64,000 bases of DNA from Actinomycetota bacterium (GCA_026393115.1 JAPLAU010000008.1:1-64000), one strand, 5' to 3'. Positions 25,965 to 34,786 are shown, counted from the stretch's first letter. A program made the numbers and translations. Notes: generated by a model from the letters alone, not told the origin.

Positions 25965-26380
25965 TCGTCGTCGGAATTGGTGATCGACTTCACCAACAAC
26001 ACCACACCCCACGGGCCAATCACCCAGATCGGCCAGAAGTAGCCCCAGCCCTCATCTCCATGCGGCGTGAGCAGCCAGATGAGTGTTGTCACGAGCGACG
26101 TCGTTAGCCACGAGATCCACATGTTGCGACGGGCCCTGCGGCGGTGCTCAAGTTCGGCCTCGTCGATGGGTGTAGGGAGTGCCGGCACGATTTCGTGCAT
26201 GGGAAGATCGGTGGTGAGCGCTTCGAGCTCACCGTAGGTGCGGGCGCTGGCTGCTCCGGCCATTCGTTCGTTGAACTCAGCATCGGTGAGCCGGCCTTGC
26301 GAGTAGGCCTCGCGCAACACAGCGATGATGCGATCGCGATCAGCATCACCGGCACGCAGGTTGGCCAGGTCACTCACCAT
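25961..26380 (-). CDS. DUF1707 membrane protein with 2TM domain
   Basis: 139 aa from ATG 26380. The N-terminal DUF1707 region (NLRAGDADRDRIIAVLREAY and GRLTDAEFNERM, a SHOCT-like helical motif) is cytoplasmic. Two membrane segments follow (about residues 85-102 and 109-127), and the protein ends in an acidic tail. DUF1707 is common in Actinobacteria; its role is unknown. It overlaps the end of the convergent DUF2252 gene by four bases. Confidence 0.87.
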   Translation of the reverse strand: MVSDLANLRAGDADRDRIIAVLREAYSQGRLTDAEFNERMAGAASARTYGELEALTTDLPMHEIVPALPTPIDEAELEHRRRARRNMWISWLTTSLVTTLIWLLTPHGDEGWGYFWPIWVIGPWGVVLLVKSITNSDDD

Positions 26381-26429
26381 TCCAGTGTAAATGCCTATTC
26401 GCTCAGCAGGATGCGCACTCGGCGATTCG

Positions 26430-26786
26430 CTAGCCGTTCGACAGGATTCCAATTTCGTATGCCAGGAAAGCAAACGCCAGCGCGATCGGAACTGCCCCGA
26501 GCATGAGCCCCTTTGCCCACGCTCGCTGACGCACTTTGCCCGAAGCGTGCGCTCGACCGCCCCTCACCAGGCACACGATGGGAAGCCCGAGGGCGATGGC
26601 AACGTATCCATAGAACGAGACAGCAGCCCACAGATCGCCTGAAGACGCGGCTCCTACCGAGGTGAGTACGAGAACCAACGCCCCTACGAATACGGCCACC
26701 ACCATCACCACCACAAATAGTGCGACGAAGGTCGCCTTCCACCGATCGAGGGTGGTGGGCGCAGAGTTCGTCTTGGCTTCGGTCAC
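26430..26786 (-). CDS. Small membrane protein, unknown function
   Basis: 118 aa with three hydrophobic segments (FVALFVVVMVVAVFVGALVL, a central AVSFYGYVAIALGLPIVCLV, and a C-terminal LMLGAVPIALAFAFLAYEIG). I do not recognise a family. It lies between the DUF1707 gene and the Vps62-domain gene, all on the minus strand with gaps of 31-49 bp, so they may share a transcript. Confidence 0.7.
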   Translation of the reverse strand: MTEAKTNSAPTTLDRWKATFVALFVVVMVVAVFVGALVLVLTSVGAASSGDLWAAVSFYGYVAIALGLPIVCLVRGGRAHASGKVRQRAWAKGLMLGAVPIALAFAFLAYEIGILSNG

Positions 26787-26817
26787 CTCCCCACCCTCGC
26801 AGACGGATACGTACGAC

Positions 26818-28755
26818 TTACTCCGCAGGGGCGCGCGCGTCCGCGCGCTCGCGCAGATCGAAGTACTGCAAGGTCAGCGCAACCGCTGCCACTGCGGTGA
26901 GGCCGGCAATAAGAATGGCCGCAATCGAGTTGGTTTGTTGGAACGACAAGTGCGTCACGAGCAGCAGCACCCCGCCCACGATTGCGCCGACGGAAACAGC
27001 GATGAAGCCACTGAATGCAGTGAGCGCCAGCGAACGCCAGCGGTGCCCCTTGGTTAACTCGGTGCTCCGGGACAGCGCCGCCCATGCACCAGTTTGCTCC
27101 ATCACGGCAGCCGAACTTCCCACTGACCAGCGAGCGACAAGCCACAGCGCCACAGGGATTCCGATGACAGTGACCGAGCACAGACTGACCACCACGTAGG
27201 CGATGACGAATGCGATGGCCCCAGCCGGTTGACGTACGGCAGCACCAAGGGCACTCAACCCGCTGACATTGCGCCCTTCACTTTCCCCCTTCATCACGTG
27301 GTGCACGGCCGAAACGGCGATGCCCAGCGCTGGCAGCAGAATCACTATCGGCAACAGCGCACTGGGCCACACCAACCACTCCCATCGTGGCGCGCCGATT
27401 CGAGCGACATCGCTCGTGTCACCGGGCATGAGCAGAAGCGTTTGCAACCACACCGTCAGTAGTGTCAGCGCCAAGAAGAACGCGCTGATCACACTGAACG
27501 TCACCCACCGCCTAGGCCACCAAGCAAATGCTGATGTCACGATCTGGCCCGCGCGACGCAATTGCGTGACCGGACGAGCATGCACGGGGCGCCACTTCGT
27601 ACTACGCCAGACCACCACGATCAGCGCGACGAGCACGATCAGCGCGCCTAGCGTCAACCAGGGACTGTCGAGCAGTTTGATGAAGAGCAATGAGCCACCG
27701 CCCGACAGGGCGCAAAACGCGTTTGCTGCCGGACCTGCCACCAGAGGTAGCGGCGACGCCGAGGCCCGCCCTTCCTCTTCCTGCCACGTCACGGGATTCG
27801 ACCACTGCGTCTTGGCGTTTGGTCCCGTCGGTCCGTTGTTGAATGAAGGCGCCTTCTGGCCCCACCGACCAGCGAAATCGAGCCACGCGAAGGTGCCTGT
27901 GCGCCCTGCCGCGCCACTCGGAATAACCACAACGTTCGGCTCAACAGCCTTGCCCGGGTACGCGGTGTTGTCGCAACCAAAGCCAGCAGCGGCACTCTTG
28001 CCGAACCAGTGTGCTTGCCCGTAGTAGGCGGCGTGAGAGCCCTGTCCCGGGTACACGGCGATGTGGTTGCCGACCTTGTGCAGTTTGGGGTCAGTCCAAT
28101 TCGAAACTTCCGAACCTTCGTGCTGAGCGAATGCCACACTGACCGGATCTTGGGTCAACGCCTGCTTCGGGGTCGATGCAGCAAAGAGCAACTGCACCAT
28201 TTCCCAGTCGCCTTCGTGCTTGTCGTTCCAGTCGTTGTAGACGTAGAAGAACCAGTACTGCAATGCAAGCTGATCCGGATGCGCTGCATCGGTTGCCACA
28301 TGTGAATAGACAGTCGGGCTGTCAGCAAATCCGCTCGCACGAAACCACGTTTCGTAATCGCAGTTCGGCGATAGCGGCTCACCCGGATAGTCGAGGTAGT
28401 ACCCCTGCGCTTTTCCCGCAAGATCTGCAGCCGAGGGTGCCTGCGTGAACACGTGGCCGTCAGGAGCGCGCAGACTCACCTCGGGGCGGCCGAGCACCGC
28501 CGACACTGCAACCGGGAGATAGGGCTCACCCTCACCACACGGCGTTGGTTGGTCTCGCACAACGACGATGGGCGCGTACTTGTCAGCCAGAGTCTGCTCA
28601 GGTGAGGTCGCACCGTGGGCTACGCCGGTCGTGATCACCGAGCCAGCGGTGAGAGCCAGCACTGCGAGAAGGCGCGCGATAAGCCCAGTTCGTCGCGATC
28701 GCTTCGTCGTCCTCACCTGCGCACTCCGTCCAGTGTGGGTTTCCAGTGTGCCCAC
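26818..28755 (-). CDS. Secreted Vps62-domain protein with C-terminal membrane region
   Basis: 645 aa, GTG start. A signal peptide (residues about 22-49, ending GVAHGA) precedes an outside domain of about 280 residues resembling fungal Vps62 (LADKYAPIVVV, LQYWFFYVYNDWNDKHEGDW, HIAVYPGQGSHAAYY). One membrane segment and a cytoplasmic loop follow, then five or so more segments in the C-terminal 250 residues. Vps62 domains in bacteria lack a known function. No catalytic residues can be named. Confidence 0.75.
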   Translation of the reverse strand: MGTLETHTGRSAQVRTTKRSRRTGLIARLLAVLALTAGSVITTGVAHGATSPEQTLADKYAPIVVVRDQPTPCGEGEPYLPVAVSAVLGRPEVSLRAPDGHVFTQAPSAADLAGKAQGYYLDYPGEPLSPNCDYETWFRASGFADSPTVYSHVATDAAHPDQLALQYWFFYVYNDWNDKHEGDWEMVQLLFAASTPKQALTQDPVSVAFAQHEGSEVSNWTDPKLHKVGNHIAVYPGQGSHAAYYGQAHWFGKSAAAGFGCDNTAYPGKAVEPNVVVIPSGAAGRTGTFAWLDFAGRWGQKAPSFNNGPTGPNAKTQWSNPVTWQEEEGRASASPLPLVAGPAANAFCALSGGGSLLFIKLLDSPWLTLGALIVLVALIVVVWRSTKWRPVHARPVTQLRRAGQIVTSAFAWWPRRWVTFSVISAFFLALTLLTVWLQTLLLMPGDTSDVARIGAPRWEWLVWPSALLPIVILLPALGIAVSAVHHVMKGESEGRNVSGLSALGAAVRQPAGAIAFVIAYVVVSLCSVTVIGIPVALWLVARWSVGSSAAVMEQTGAWAALSRSTELTKGHRWRSLALTAFSGFIAVSVGAIVGGVLLLVTHLSFQQTNSIAAILIAGLTAVAAVALTLQYFDLRERADARAPAE

Positions 28756-28791
28756 AGGAGTCGCACGAAGCGAAGCGGTAGACCGAACTAC

Positions 28792-30213
28792 CTATCCTGC
28801 GATCAACCACTCAACGACATCCGACGCGTGCCACGCGGCGCCGAACCGCAGCCACATGGCCGCAGCTGAATCGAGCTCTGAGCCCAGGGTGACCAGAGGC
28901 TGCTCGGTGTAGCCAGTCTTGCGGGTCTGGGCCAAGCCGACATTGGCAGTGAGGGCGTTGCACAGACACTGTCGCCCTACTGTGTCGTCGAGGTCGCCCC
29001 CCTTGCGAGTAAAGATCGCGATGGGTTCACTGGGGCAGCGGTACCCAATGTCGCCGCTCTCAGAAACGTACGGGGTGCGCAAGTAGCTCAAGTCGCACAA
29101 ACGGGGGCGCTCCTCGTACACCTCAGCGTCCGACAACGTCGTTGCCAGTTGCACCACCTTGAACGGAAAACCCGTGGGTGAGGCTAGGGCATCAGTGCGC
29201 ACGTTCAGAGTGTGGTCAGAGAGCTGCTGCAGAATCTCATGCCGAATCTCCGGTAGCATTCCCGATTCCTCGCAGAGAGCAAACAGGGTGCCGACCTGAA
29301 CTCCGGCCGCACCCTGCGCGCGCGCCTCAAGCAGCCGTTCGCGGGTGCCATAGGCGCCCGCCAGCCAGAAGGGTAGGCCCAGCGCCGCGATCTGCGCCAA
29401 GTTCACGTCGTCACGCGGGCCGTACACCGGCTCATTGAATTCGTCGAGCACCAACTGTCCTCGCGGGGGTGCGTTGTGCCCGCCTGCGGGAGAACCTTCA
29501 ATCACAAATCCATCGGGACGGGTGCTCTCATCGCGCGCGAGATACGAAGCGAGAACTGCGGCCGACACGATGGCCAAGAACTGCGGACGTCGCAACTGCG
29601 GCACCGGAACAGAAAGAACCTCAGCCGCGTCAATCTCAATGCGGTACTCCTGATCAGCCCCGTGCACGTCGATGGCAATCGAACCAACGCGTCCCTCAGC
29701 GAGATCGGTCACAAGGCGCGGAATGTCGCGCGGCACTCCCGCACCCATGAGCACGACATCAACATTGGCGAGCATGGCGCCGAGCACCGCGGCTGGAGTC
29801 GCGAGTTGGATCTTCTCCAGCAGGTTGACGCCCACAAGGCCGTCGTGGCCTTCCTTGGCAAGCCATACCTCTGCGAAGTTAGCCACGATCGACAGTTCCT
29901 GGCTGCGCCCCGTCTGACGCAACGTCATCTTGTCGACGGGCCGGTACGGCTGACCTTCCGCGCGACCACCGTCAAGGAAGAACCGGTCGAGAACGCGCTG
30001 TGCCATTTGTTGATCCGGGAAGACCGCAAGTGCGCGACGGGCATCGCCGTCGACATCACCATCTTGGAGCCGGCGCGCCAAGATCAGATCGAGGGCCGTT
30101 CCCGACACCACGCCGAGTTGCCCGGTCTGAGAAACCGCGCGCGCGAGTTGCCACGCCGATACTCCCGCGCCCATGCCACCTTGAATGACTTCGGGCAATG
30201 TGCTCGCACTCAT
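28792..30213 (-). CDS. Nitronate monooxygenase-like flavoprotein
   Basis: About 473 aa from ATG 30213, with GAGG about six bases upstream. A TIM-barrel FMN enzyme: IQGGMGAGVSAWQLARAV near the N-terminus, IEGSPAGGHNAPPRG with the catalytic-type His, and the phosphate-binding AQGAAGVQVGTLFALCEES. It is longer than the typical 350-residue enzyme, with an extra C-terminal Cys-containing region (VGRQCLCNALTANVG). It may oxidise nitroalkanes or serve as another enoyl-reductase-like oxidase. The promoter holds a large palindrome. Confidence 0.85.
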   Translation of the reverse strand: MSASTLPEVIQGGMGAGVSAWQLARAVSQTGQLGVVSGTALDLILARRLQDGDVDGDARRALAVFPDQQMAQRVLDRFFLDGGRAEGQPYRPVDKMTLRQTGRSQELSIVANFAEVWLAKEGHDGLVGVNLLEKIQLATPAAVLGAMLANVDVVLMGAGVPRDIPRLVTDLAEGRVGSIAIDVHGADQEYRIEIDAAEVLSVPVPQLRRPQFLAIVSAAVLASYLARDESTRPDGFVIEGSPAGGHNAPPRGQLVLDEFNEPVYGPRDDVNLAQIAALGLPFWLAGAYGTRERLLEARAQGAAGVQVGTLFALCEESGMLPEIRHEILQQLSDHTLNVRTDALASPTGFPFKVVQLATTLSDAEVYEERPRLCDLSYLRTPYVSESGDIGYRCPSEPIAIFTRKGGDLDDTVGRQCLCNALTANVGLAQTRKTGYTEQPLVTLGSELDSAAAMWLRFGAAWHASDVVEWLIAG

Positions 30214-30226
30214 CTGGCCTCCTCGG

Positions 30227-30257
30227 CCTACGATACCGTAAGTTACGCTACCGTAGG
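30227..30257. promoter_or_regulatory. 31-bp operator-like palindrome upstream of nitronate monooxygenase gene
   Basis: A palindrome centred at 30242, with 13 of 15 base pairs matching around a central G. Its outer arms are CCTACG and CGTAGG and its inner arms GTAA and TTAC. It starts 14 bp from the ATG, overlapping where the promoter or 5' end of the transcript should be. Size and form fit a TetR-family operator. No regulator gene is adjacent. Confidence 0.75.
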
Positions 30258-30356
30258 TTAGCAGGCCGAAGGTCATTCCGCGAGAGTCGTACGGTCCGAT
30301 CTCGCCAGCGCCTCACGGCTTTGGGCGGGACATCGCGTTCAGTGGTGCTATCCGGG

Positions 30357-30429
30357 TGGAGGCGAAGAGAATCGAACTCTCAACCCCCGCCTTGCAAAGG
30401 CGGTGCTCTGCCAATTGAGCTACGCCCCC
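30357..30429 (-). tRNA. tRNA-Ala (anticodon TGC)
   Basis: Minus-strand tRNA with acceptor GGGGGCG/CGCCTCC, D-arm GCTCAATTGGCAGAGC, anticodon loop TTTGCAA (TGC) and T-arm GAGAGTTCGATTCTC. CCA is not encoded (ACCC follows). In Actinobacteria tRNA-Ile and tRNA-Ala commonly sit together downstream of gyrA; here four genes separate them. Confidence 0.97.
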
Positions 30430-30446
30430 CGGGTTGTGCGGGTGAA

Positions 30447-30572
30447 TCAGCGCAGGTCGGGAACCTCGGTGGCCTGTGTCCACAGGTCATCCTCAGCCCG
30501 GCTTGCCGCAATCTGCCGGTAGACCACGTAGCCGATACCGGCTACGACTGCTAACGCCAGCAGTTTCTTCAT
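30447..30572 (-). CDS. DLW-39 family microprotein
   Basis: 41 aa (MKKLLALAVVAGIGYVVYRQ at the N-terminus, ending in EDDLWTQATEVPDLR). A short hydrophobic N-terminal helix is followed by the DDLW motif that names this actinobacterial family. Such proteins are found beside the tRNA-Ile/tRNA-Ala pair after gyrA, as here. Function unknown; a membrane-associated microprotein is likely. Confidence 0.9.
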   Translation of the reverse strand: MKKLLALAVVAGIGYVVYRQIAASRAEDDLWTQATEVPDLR

Positions 30573-30651
30573 GGGATCCCAGCCTTCGTCGTTGGGGTGA
30601 TGCGGATCCGAGCCTAGACGCTCTCACCCCACGCTGGTGCCAGTGGGTCGG

Positions 30652-31707
30652 TTACACCAGTTCGGGATAGTAGGCGCGCACCATGTCGGGGTAACTGCGC
30701 ACGTAGTAGTTCCACATCTGTTCGCCGAAGACCGGAACCGGCGTGCTGCCGATACCCGCCTCTCCCGCGAGCAATTCAGTGCGCTTGGCCATGAAGCCCG
30801 CATCGCGGTGCCGCGGGCTCGAAGCGACCGCCTCGGCAAATTCGTCGGCGAGTTCGAGCGGCGCCAGACTTGAGCGCAAGTCAGGTCCGTGGAAGTACGC
30901 GGCTGAGAATCGCGCCTCTTCAGTGATGACGCGGTGGTTGGTCGCCACGTAGTAATTTCCGGTCATCGACTGCAGCATTTCGCCGAGGTTGACCACGAAG
31001 GTTCCACGCTCGGGCGGCACGTCAATCCACTGGCCATCAGGGCTTTCGGCCTGCAACCCTGCGACGCCGTTCTGCGCCAGGATCGTCAAGAACCCTGCAT
31101 CGTGATGCGAGTTAACGCCCGCTTCCCCAGGCGGCGTTGGCGGGTAGCTGATGAGTTTCGCGAATGACAACGGCTTTTCACCAAACATCGTGGCAAACGT
31201 ATTTGCCGGCAACTTCAGGCCAGTAGCCAAGATCTGCATGAGTTCATCGGCAAGTTCACCCATGCGCGCAAAGTACTCATTCACTAAGTCGTGGAACCCC
31301 GGAAGTAGTTCGTCAGGGAGCCACTGGTTCGGACCGTCGAGTCGCAGGTACGCCGGCAGCGCGTTGGCGTCGTACGGTTCGTTCTCGGTCGAGAGGTCGA
31401 GTTGCTCGCGATAATCCACGCGATTGCCCGTCAGTTCAGCACCCACCCGCTCCCAACCGCGGAAGTGACGCGATTGTTGCTTGTCGATCAGTGCTTTGGT
31501 GTCTTCTGGCAAGGCGAAGAACTCTGCAAGGCCCGCGAAGTAGCGATCGAGGAATTCTGGCTCAATCCCATGGTCGACCAAAGTTAAGAACCCGACCTCG
31601 TGACAAATGCGCCGTAGTTCATCAGCAAAGGCTGCGCGCGCAGCGTCATCGCCATCGCGCCACTGCGCTAAGGACACGCGGGGAATCTCCGTGAAACTGG
31701 ACGTCAT
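30652..31707 (-). CDS. Isopenicillin N synthase-like 2-oxoglutarate/Fe(II) dioxygenase
   Basis: 351 aa. It has the DIOX_N region (residues about 1-110) and the 2OG-Fe(II) domain with the iron triad His201-x-Asp203 (SHHDAGFLTI) and His258 (TNHRV), and the cosubstrate Arg266-x-Ser268 (RFSAAYF). Bacterial members hydroxylate small molecules; the substrate is not known. Divergent from the following membrane-protein gene across 156 bp. It lies in the block that separates tRNA-Ile from tRNA-Ala and DLW-39. Confidence 0.92.
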   Translation of the reverse strand: MTSSFTEIPRVSLAQWRDGDDAARAAFADELRRICHEVGFLTLVDHGIEPEFLDRYFAGLAEFFALPEDTKALIDKQQSRHFRGWERVGAELTGNRVDYREQLDLSTENEPYDANALPAYLRLDGPNQWLPDELLPGFHDLVNEYFARMGELADELMQILATGLKLPANTFATMFGEKPLSFAKLISYPPTPPGEAGVNSHHDAGFLTILAQNGVAGLQAESPDGQWIDVPPERGTFVVNLGEMLQSMTGNYYVATNHRVITEEARFSAAYFHGPDLRSSLAPLELADEFAEAVASSPRHRDAGFMAKRTELLAGEAGIGSTPVPVFGEQMWNYYVRSYPDMVRAYYPELV

Positions 31708-31863
31708 ACCGACACGGTACTGAGCGACCGTCCCCTTGCGTCAAGCGGTTAGCTCTGTTGAAAGAGACACGCAGGTGCCGGTGTTTCGCATGGTGCGGAT
31801 GACCAGCCATCATGGGCGCATGACTATCCCGCTCCACTGCCTGCCCGTGGACGTCGCCGGCTG

Positions 31864-32661
31864 ATGGTGGATCTCTCGCGACGACCCACGTTCGAAAAGG
31901 CGACCTTGTCGCTCAGCAAAGCCCAGTTCGGGCTCATCTGCTTCGCCTTCACAGCCAATCTGGTGTTCATTCCGTCGGTATCGACCTACGTGATGAACGG
32001 CACGTGGGGCGGGCGCTCGGCGACCATGCAGTTACCCGACGTTGAGGAGTCCTTCCTGGGCTTCTCTGTGTCGTCGTACACGCTGATTACGTTGCATGCT
32101 GCGGCCGCGTTCGCGCTCGCAGCCGCGCTCCTCACTCAATTCATACTGACTCATCGCACCGTGCGAACCCAAAGAGTTGTCGCCGCGCATCGGACGCTCG
32201 GACCGATCATCCTGTGCACCCTGTTGCCACTCTTCCTCGTGTTTGCCTTCTCGATGAGTCTCTGGGTGATTCGTACACCGTTCAATCGAGTGATGTTCAC
32301 CGTGCTTCCGGTGATGATCATCTTCGCCATCGTGCGAGCCCTCGTGGGGCTGAGGCGTGGCGACCGCGATCTCCACGCCGATTCGATGTTTCTCGCCTTC
32401 ATGCTCCTCGAGTCCGCGCCGATCTACCGCATCGTCATGTTCGTCGTCGCCCGATTAGGTGGACAGGGGCTCGCACCCAACGGCGAACCAATTGATGCGG
32501 GCGCGCTGTTCCGCACCGTCATTGTGCTAGTGCTGCTGGCGGTGGGCTACTGGTCGTGTCGTCGACTGCGCCAGAACGCGTTTCCGTTGGCGATTATCGG
32601 TTCCGTGCTCGTCCTGTCGCTGGCCTTCCTGCCGTGGTCTCTCACCGGCGCCCCGTACTGA
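31864..32661 (+). CDS. Polytopic membrane protein, unknown function
   Basis: 265 aa with about seven hydrophobic segments, distributed over the whole chain, and a basic loop LRRGDRDLHAD. Layout resembles DUF2306-type membrane proteins, but I cannot confirm the family. It is the only plus-strand gene between tRNA-Ala and tRNA-Ile. A 14-codon frame (31820-31864) ends at TGATG exactly overlapping this ATG. Confidence 0.65.
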   Translation: MVDLSRRPTFEKATLSLSKAQFGLICFAFTANLVFIPSVSTYVMNGTWGGRSATMQLPDVEESFLGFSVSSYTLITLHAAAAFALAAALLTQFILTHRTVRTQRVVAAHRTLGPIILCTLLPLFLVFAFSMSLWVIRTPFNRVMFTVLPVMIIFAIVRALVGLRRGDRDLHADSMFLAFMLLESAPIYRIVMFVVARLGGQGLAPNGEPIDAGALFRTVIVLVLLAVGYWSCRRLRQNAFPLAIIGSVLVLSLAFLPWSLTGAPY

Positions 32662-32710
32662 ACACGTCCAATTCCTCGACGCCGCAGTGCAGCGGCGAAG
32701 CGAGCACTCT

Positions 32711-33625
32711 CTAGGCAAACTCTCCCGCACGGTACGCAGGGAAATACGCTTCACGTGCAGTTGGAGAGCGCAGTACCGCGGCTTGGTAGCCGCCGCGATC
32801 TAGGATGAATCCCGCGAGCCACGCTTCGCGGCGATGGGTCGCCCAACTGGCCTTGTACAGCGACAGGCCATCCGACGGATTCTCACTTGTGCCCGCGCCG
32901 CCCCCGAGGTTGAGCCAGCGATGTGTCGTGCGATAGTGCTCAACCGCCAGCCACACCAAGGCAGGAAGCGCGCCGAGTTGGTACCCCGCATTCGAAGCGG
33001 CCGCCAAGTGGCAGTGCACCACGTCACCCTGCGGGTAGCAGACCTGTGCTGCCAACAGAATTCCGTCACGTGACGCCGTGAAAATGGTCGCCCCGGGGAT
33101 TTCAAGTTGGGTCGCCAATGCCGTGGGCGTCAATGCGGGTATTCCACGAATTCCGCGTCTCTGTACCAATTCGCTGTAGAGGTCAATCCAGTCTTGGGCC
33201 AACTGCGGTGTCAGCGTGGCACGTTCAACGTCAAGGCGCTCAGCCGCGCGAGCCGCCTTTCGTCGCCTCGAACCCTGACCAATCTGATTGATGGGTAGTG
33301 CCAAGTCGATGGCGTAGTGCTGCTTGAAAGAACGCAGCAACTCAGGCTCGGAGGCGGCGAGCGCCACACGAGCGTCATCGGCAAATGGGTCGGACACCAC
33401 CACCAAACTCAGCAGGTCACCCCGCAAGTCGCTAATGTCCCGGCGAAGGCCGTGCCAGTTGCTGCACACGAAGAGCGGGTAACAGCCCATCGCATCGCGG
33501 GAGGAAGCCTTAGGTACTGCCCTCTCCAGAATCCAACTCCCCGAATGCGGCAACTCTCTGGGGCGGCCGAACTCGCTCAACGAATGTGCGTACAGCGGAT
33601 CGGCGTATCCCCGGAACTCAATCAT
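32711..33625 (-). CDS. GNAT / FemAB-like acyltransferase
   Basis: 304 aa. The C-terminal half resembles the GNAT-fold domain of FemAB-like (peptidogalycan, BioF2-type) proteins: TIFTASRDGILLAAQVCYPQ, YQLGALPALVWLAVEHYR, and LNLGGGAGTSENPSDGLSLY with KASWATHRREAW. These enzymes transfer acyl or aminoacyl groups. The ATG overlaps the stop of the methyltransferase by four bases, so the two proteins are made together and may modify the same product. Substrate unknown. Confidence 0.75.
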   Translation of the reverse strand: MIEFRGYADPLYAHSLSEFGRPRELPHSGSWILERAVPKASSRDAMGCYPLFVCSNWHGLRRDISDLRGDLLSLVVVSDPFADDARVALAASEPELLRSFKQHYAIDLALPINQIGQGSRRRKAARAAERLDVERATLTPQLAQDWIDLYSELVQRRGIRGIPALTPTALATQLEIPGATIFTASRDGILLAAQVCYPQGDVVHCHLAAASNAGYQLGALPALVWLAVEHYRTTHRWLNLGGGAGTSENPSDGLSLYKASWATHRREAWLAGFILDRGGYQAAVLRSPTAREAYFPAYRAGEFA

Positions 33626-34404
33626 GGGAGATTGACGTTCGCCGTTGACGCGCGAGATCCCTGGCGGCGGGCAATGTACAGGCCGTATCCGTGAAGACCT
33701 GGGTCAACGCGTCGAACAACCAGTCCTGCCAATGCGAACGCTGCCCGGTACTCGTCGTCAGTGAACAGCGCGATCTCCTGACGCGCTCTGGAGTAGACGA
33801 CACCCTCGTCGGGCGTTGCCACCAAACTGTGGATATCGAAGACGCAAATATCGCCGACCCGCCTCTGCACGTACATCGACGAGACTGCCAACTCGGGTTG
33901 ACCCACGACGTTATGGACAACTCGCCCGTCGATAAACGAATCGGGAAGCAGCCACGGTTCGACTATCAGAACGCCATCGGGTGAGAGGTGTTTCGTCATG
34001 TTCTGGATTGATCGCTGCAAGTCGCTCAACGTCAGCGCATAGCCGATCACTGCCATCAGGCAGGTCACGACATCGAATGTCTGCCCCAGATTGAAGTCGC
34101 GCATGTCAGCCACATGCAACGGGACTCCGGGTAGACGACCTCTCGCCTGCGCAATCAGTTCCGCACTGAGGTCTAAGCCGCTTACATCGAACTCGTCCCG
34201 GAGGTGTTCCAGATGCCTTCCGGTTGCACAACCGATATCCAGCAGTGTCGCCGCAGTTGGATTCTCGGCATTCAGCAGGGTTCGTAGTGTGGCCCCGTCG
34301 GCTGCATAGTCCTTGCCCGCGAAAAGCAGATCGTAGTAGCGGCCGCGAACGGTTCGGTCGTACCCGCCTTCCACCGATTCACTAGCACCGGAAGCTGTAC
34401 TCAT
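33622..34404 (-). CDS. Class I SAM methyltransferase, DesVI/TylM1-like
   Basis: 260 aa. SAM-binding motif I LLDIGCATGRHLEHL, then LDLSAELIAQARGRLPGVPL and HVADMRDFNLGQTFDVVTCL. The sequence IVEPWLLPDSFIDGRV and the C-terminal FTDDEYRAAFALAGL strongly recall the N,N-dimethyltransferases of amino-deoxysugars such as desosamine. No sugar-nucleotide genes are nearby, so the acceptor is not known. First gene of a two-gene overlap with the GNAT-like protein. Confidence 0.85.
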   Translation of the reverse strand: MSTASGASESVEGGYDRTVRGRYYDLLFAGKDYAADGATLRTLLNAENPTAATLLDIGCATGRHLEHLRDEFDVSGLDLSAELIAQARGRLPGVPLHVADMRDFNLGQTFDVVTCLMAVIGYALTLSDLQRSIQNMTKHLSPDGVLIVEPWLLPDSFIDGRVVHNVVGQPELAVSSMYVQRRVGDICVFDIHSLVATPDEGVVYSRARQEIALFTDDEYRAAFALAGLVVRRVDPGLHGYGLYIARRQGSRASTANVNLP

Positions 34405-34585
34405 GCCAAATCCGGCAATCCGCTCATCGGCAAGTGCCCCTCACTCATGAGTCCAGCGTCGCAGCGCAAAGTGCACTCGCGACAACAACGATTTTGGCAG
34501 TTCTGCGCTGCACAGGCTCAGTCACTAGTGCGAAAGAGTCACTGCGGTCAGCCAGACCTCACGGACGGCAATCTCAATGCGACGG

Positions 34586-34660
34586 TGGGCCTAGATGGAC
34601 TTGAACCATCGACCTCTTCCTTATCAGGGAAGCGCTCTAACCGAGCTGAGCTATAGGCCC
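34586..34660 (-). tRNA. tRNA-Ile (anticodon GAT)
   Basis: Minus-strand tRNA with acceptor GGGCCTA/TAGGCCC, D-arm GCTCAGCTCGGTTAGAGC, anticodon loop CTGATAA (GAT) and T-arm ATGGTTCAAGTCCAT. CCA is not encoded. It is the first element after the gyrA-DUF3566 operon, as usual in Actinobacteria. Confidence 0.97.
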
Positions 34661-34758
34661 GTCAACCCCGAAGGGCCCTGCTGAGACTACCGCAGTGGTG
34701 CGGCAGGTTCGGGAGGGAACCCCCCCTGCATGAGCGGTAGACCGAGTGGAAACGATGG

Positions 34759-34785
34759 ATGCGAGGGATGCGAGGGATGCGAGGG
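34759..34785. repeat. Three tandem 9-bp repeats (ATGCGAGGG)
   Basis: Three exact copies of ATGCGAGGG end two bases before the DUF3566 stop codon. The array lies in the 3' untranslated part of the gyrB-gyrA-DUF3566 transcript. No hairpin function is obvious. Confidence 0.9.
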
Positions 34786-34786
34786 A

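Noticed and set aside
31820-31864. 14-codon frame ending in TGATG at the start of the membrane-protein gene, a possible leader peptide
   Set aside because: No good RBS and no attenuation structure; the overlap may be chance. Kept only as a note in the gene entry.
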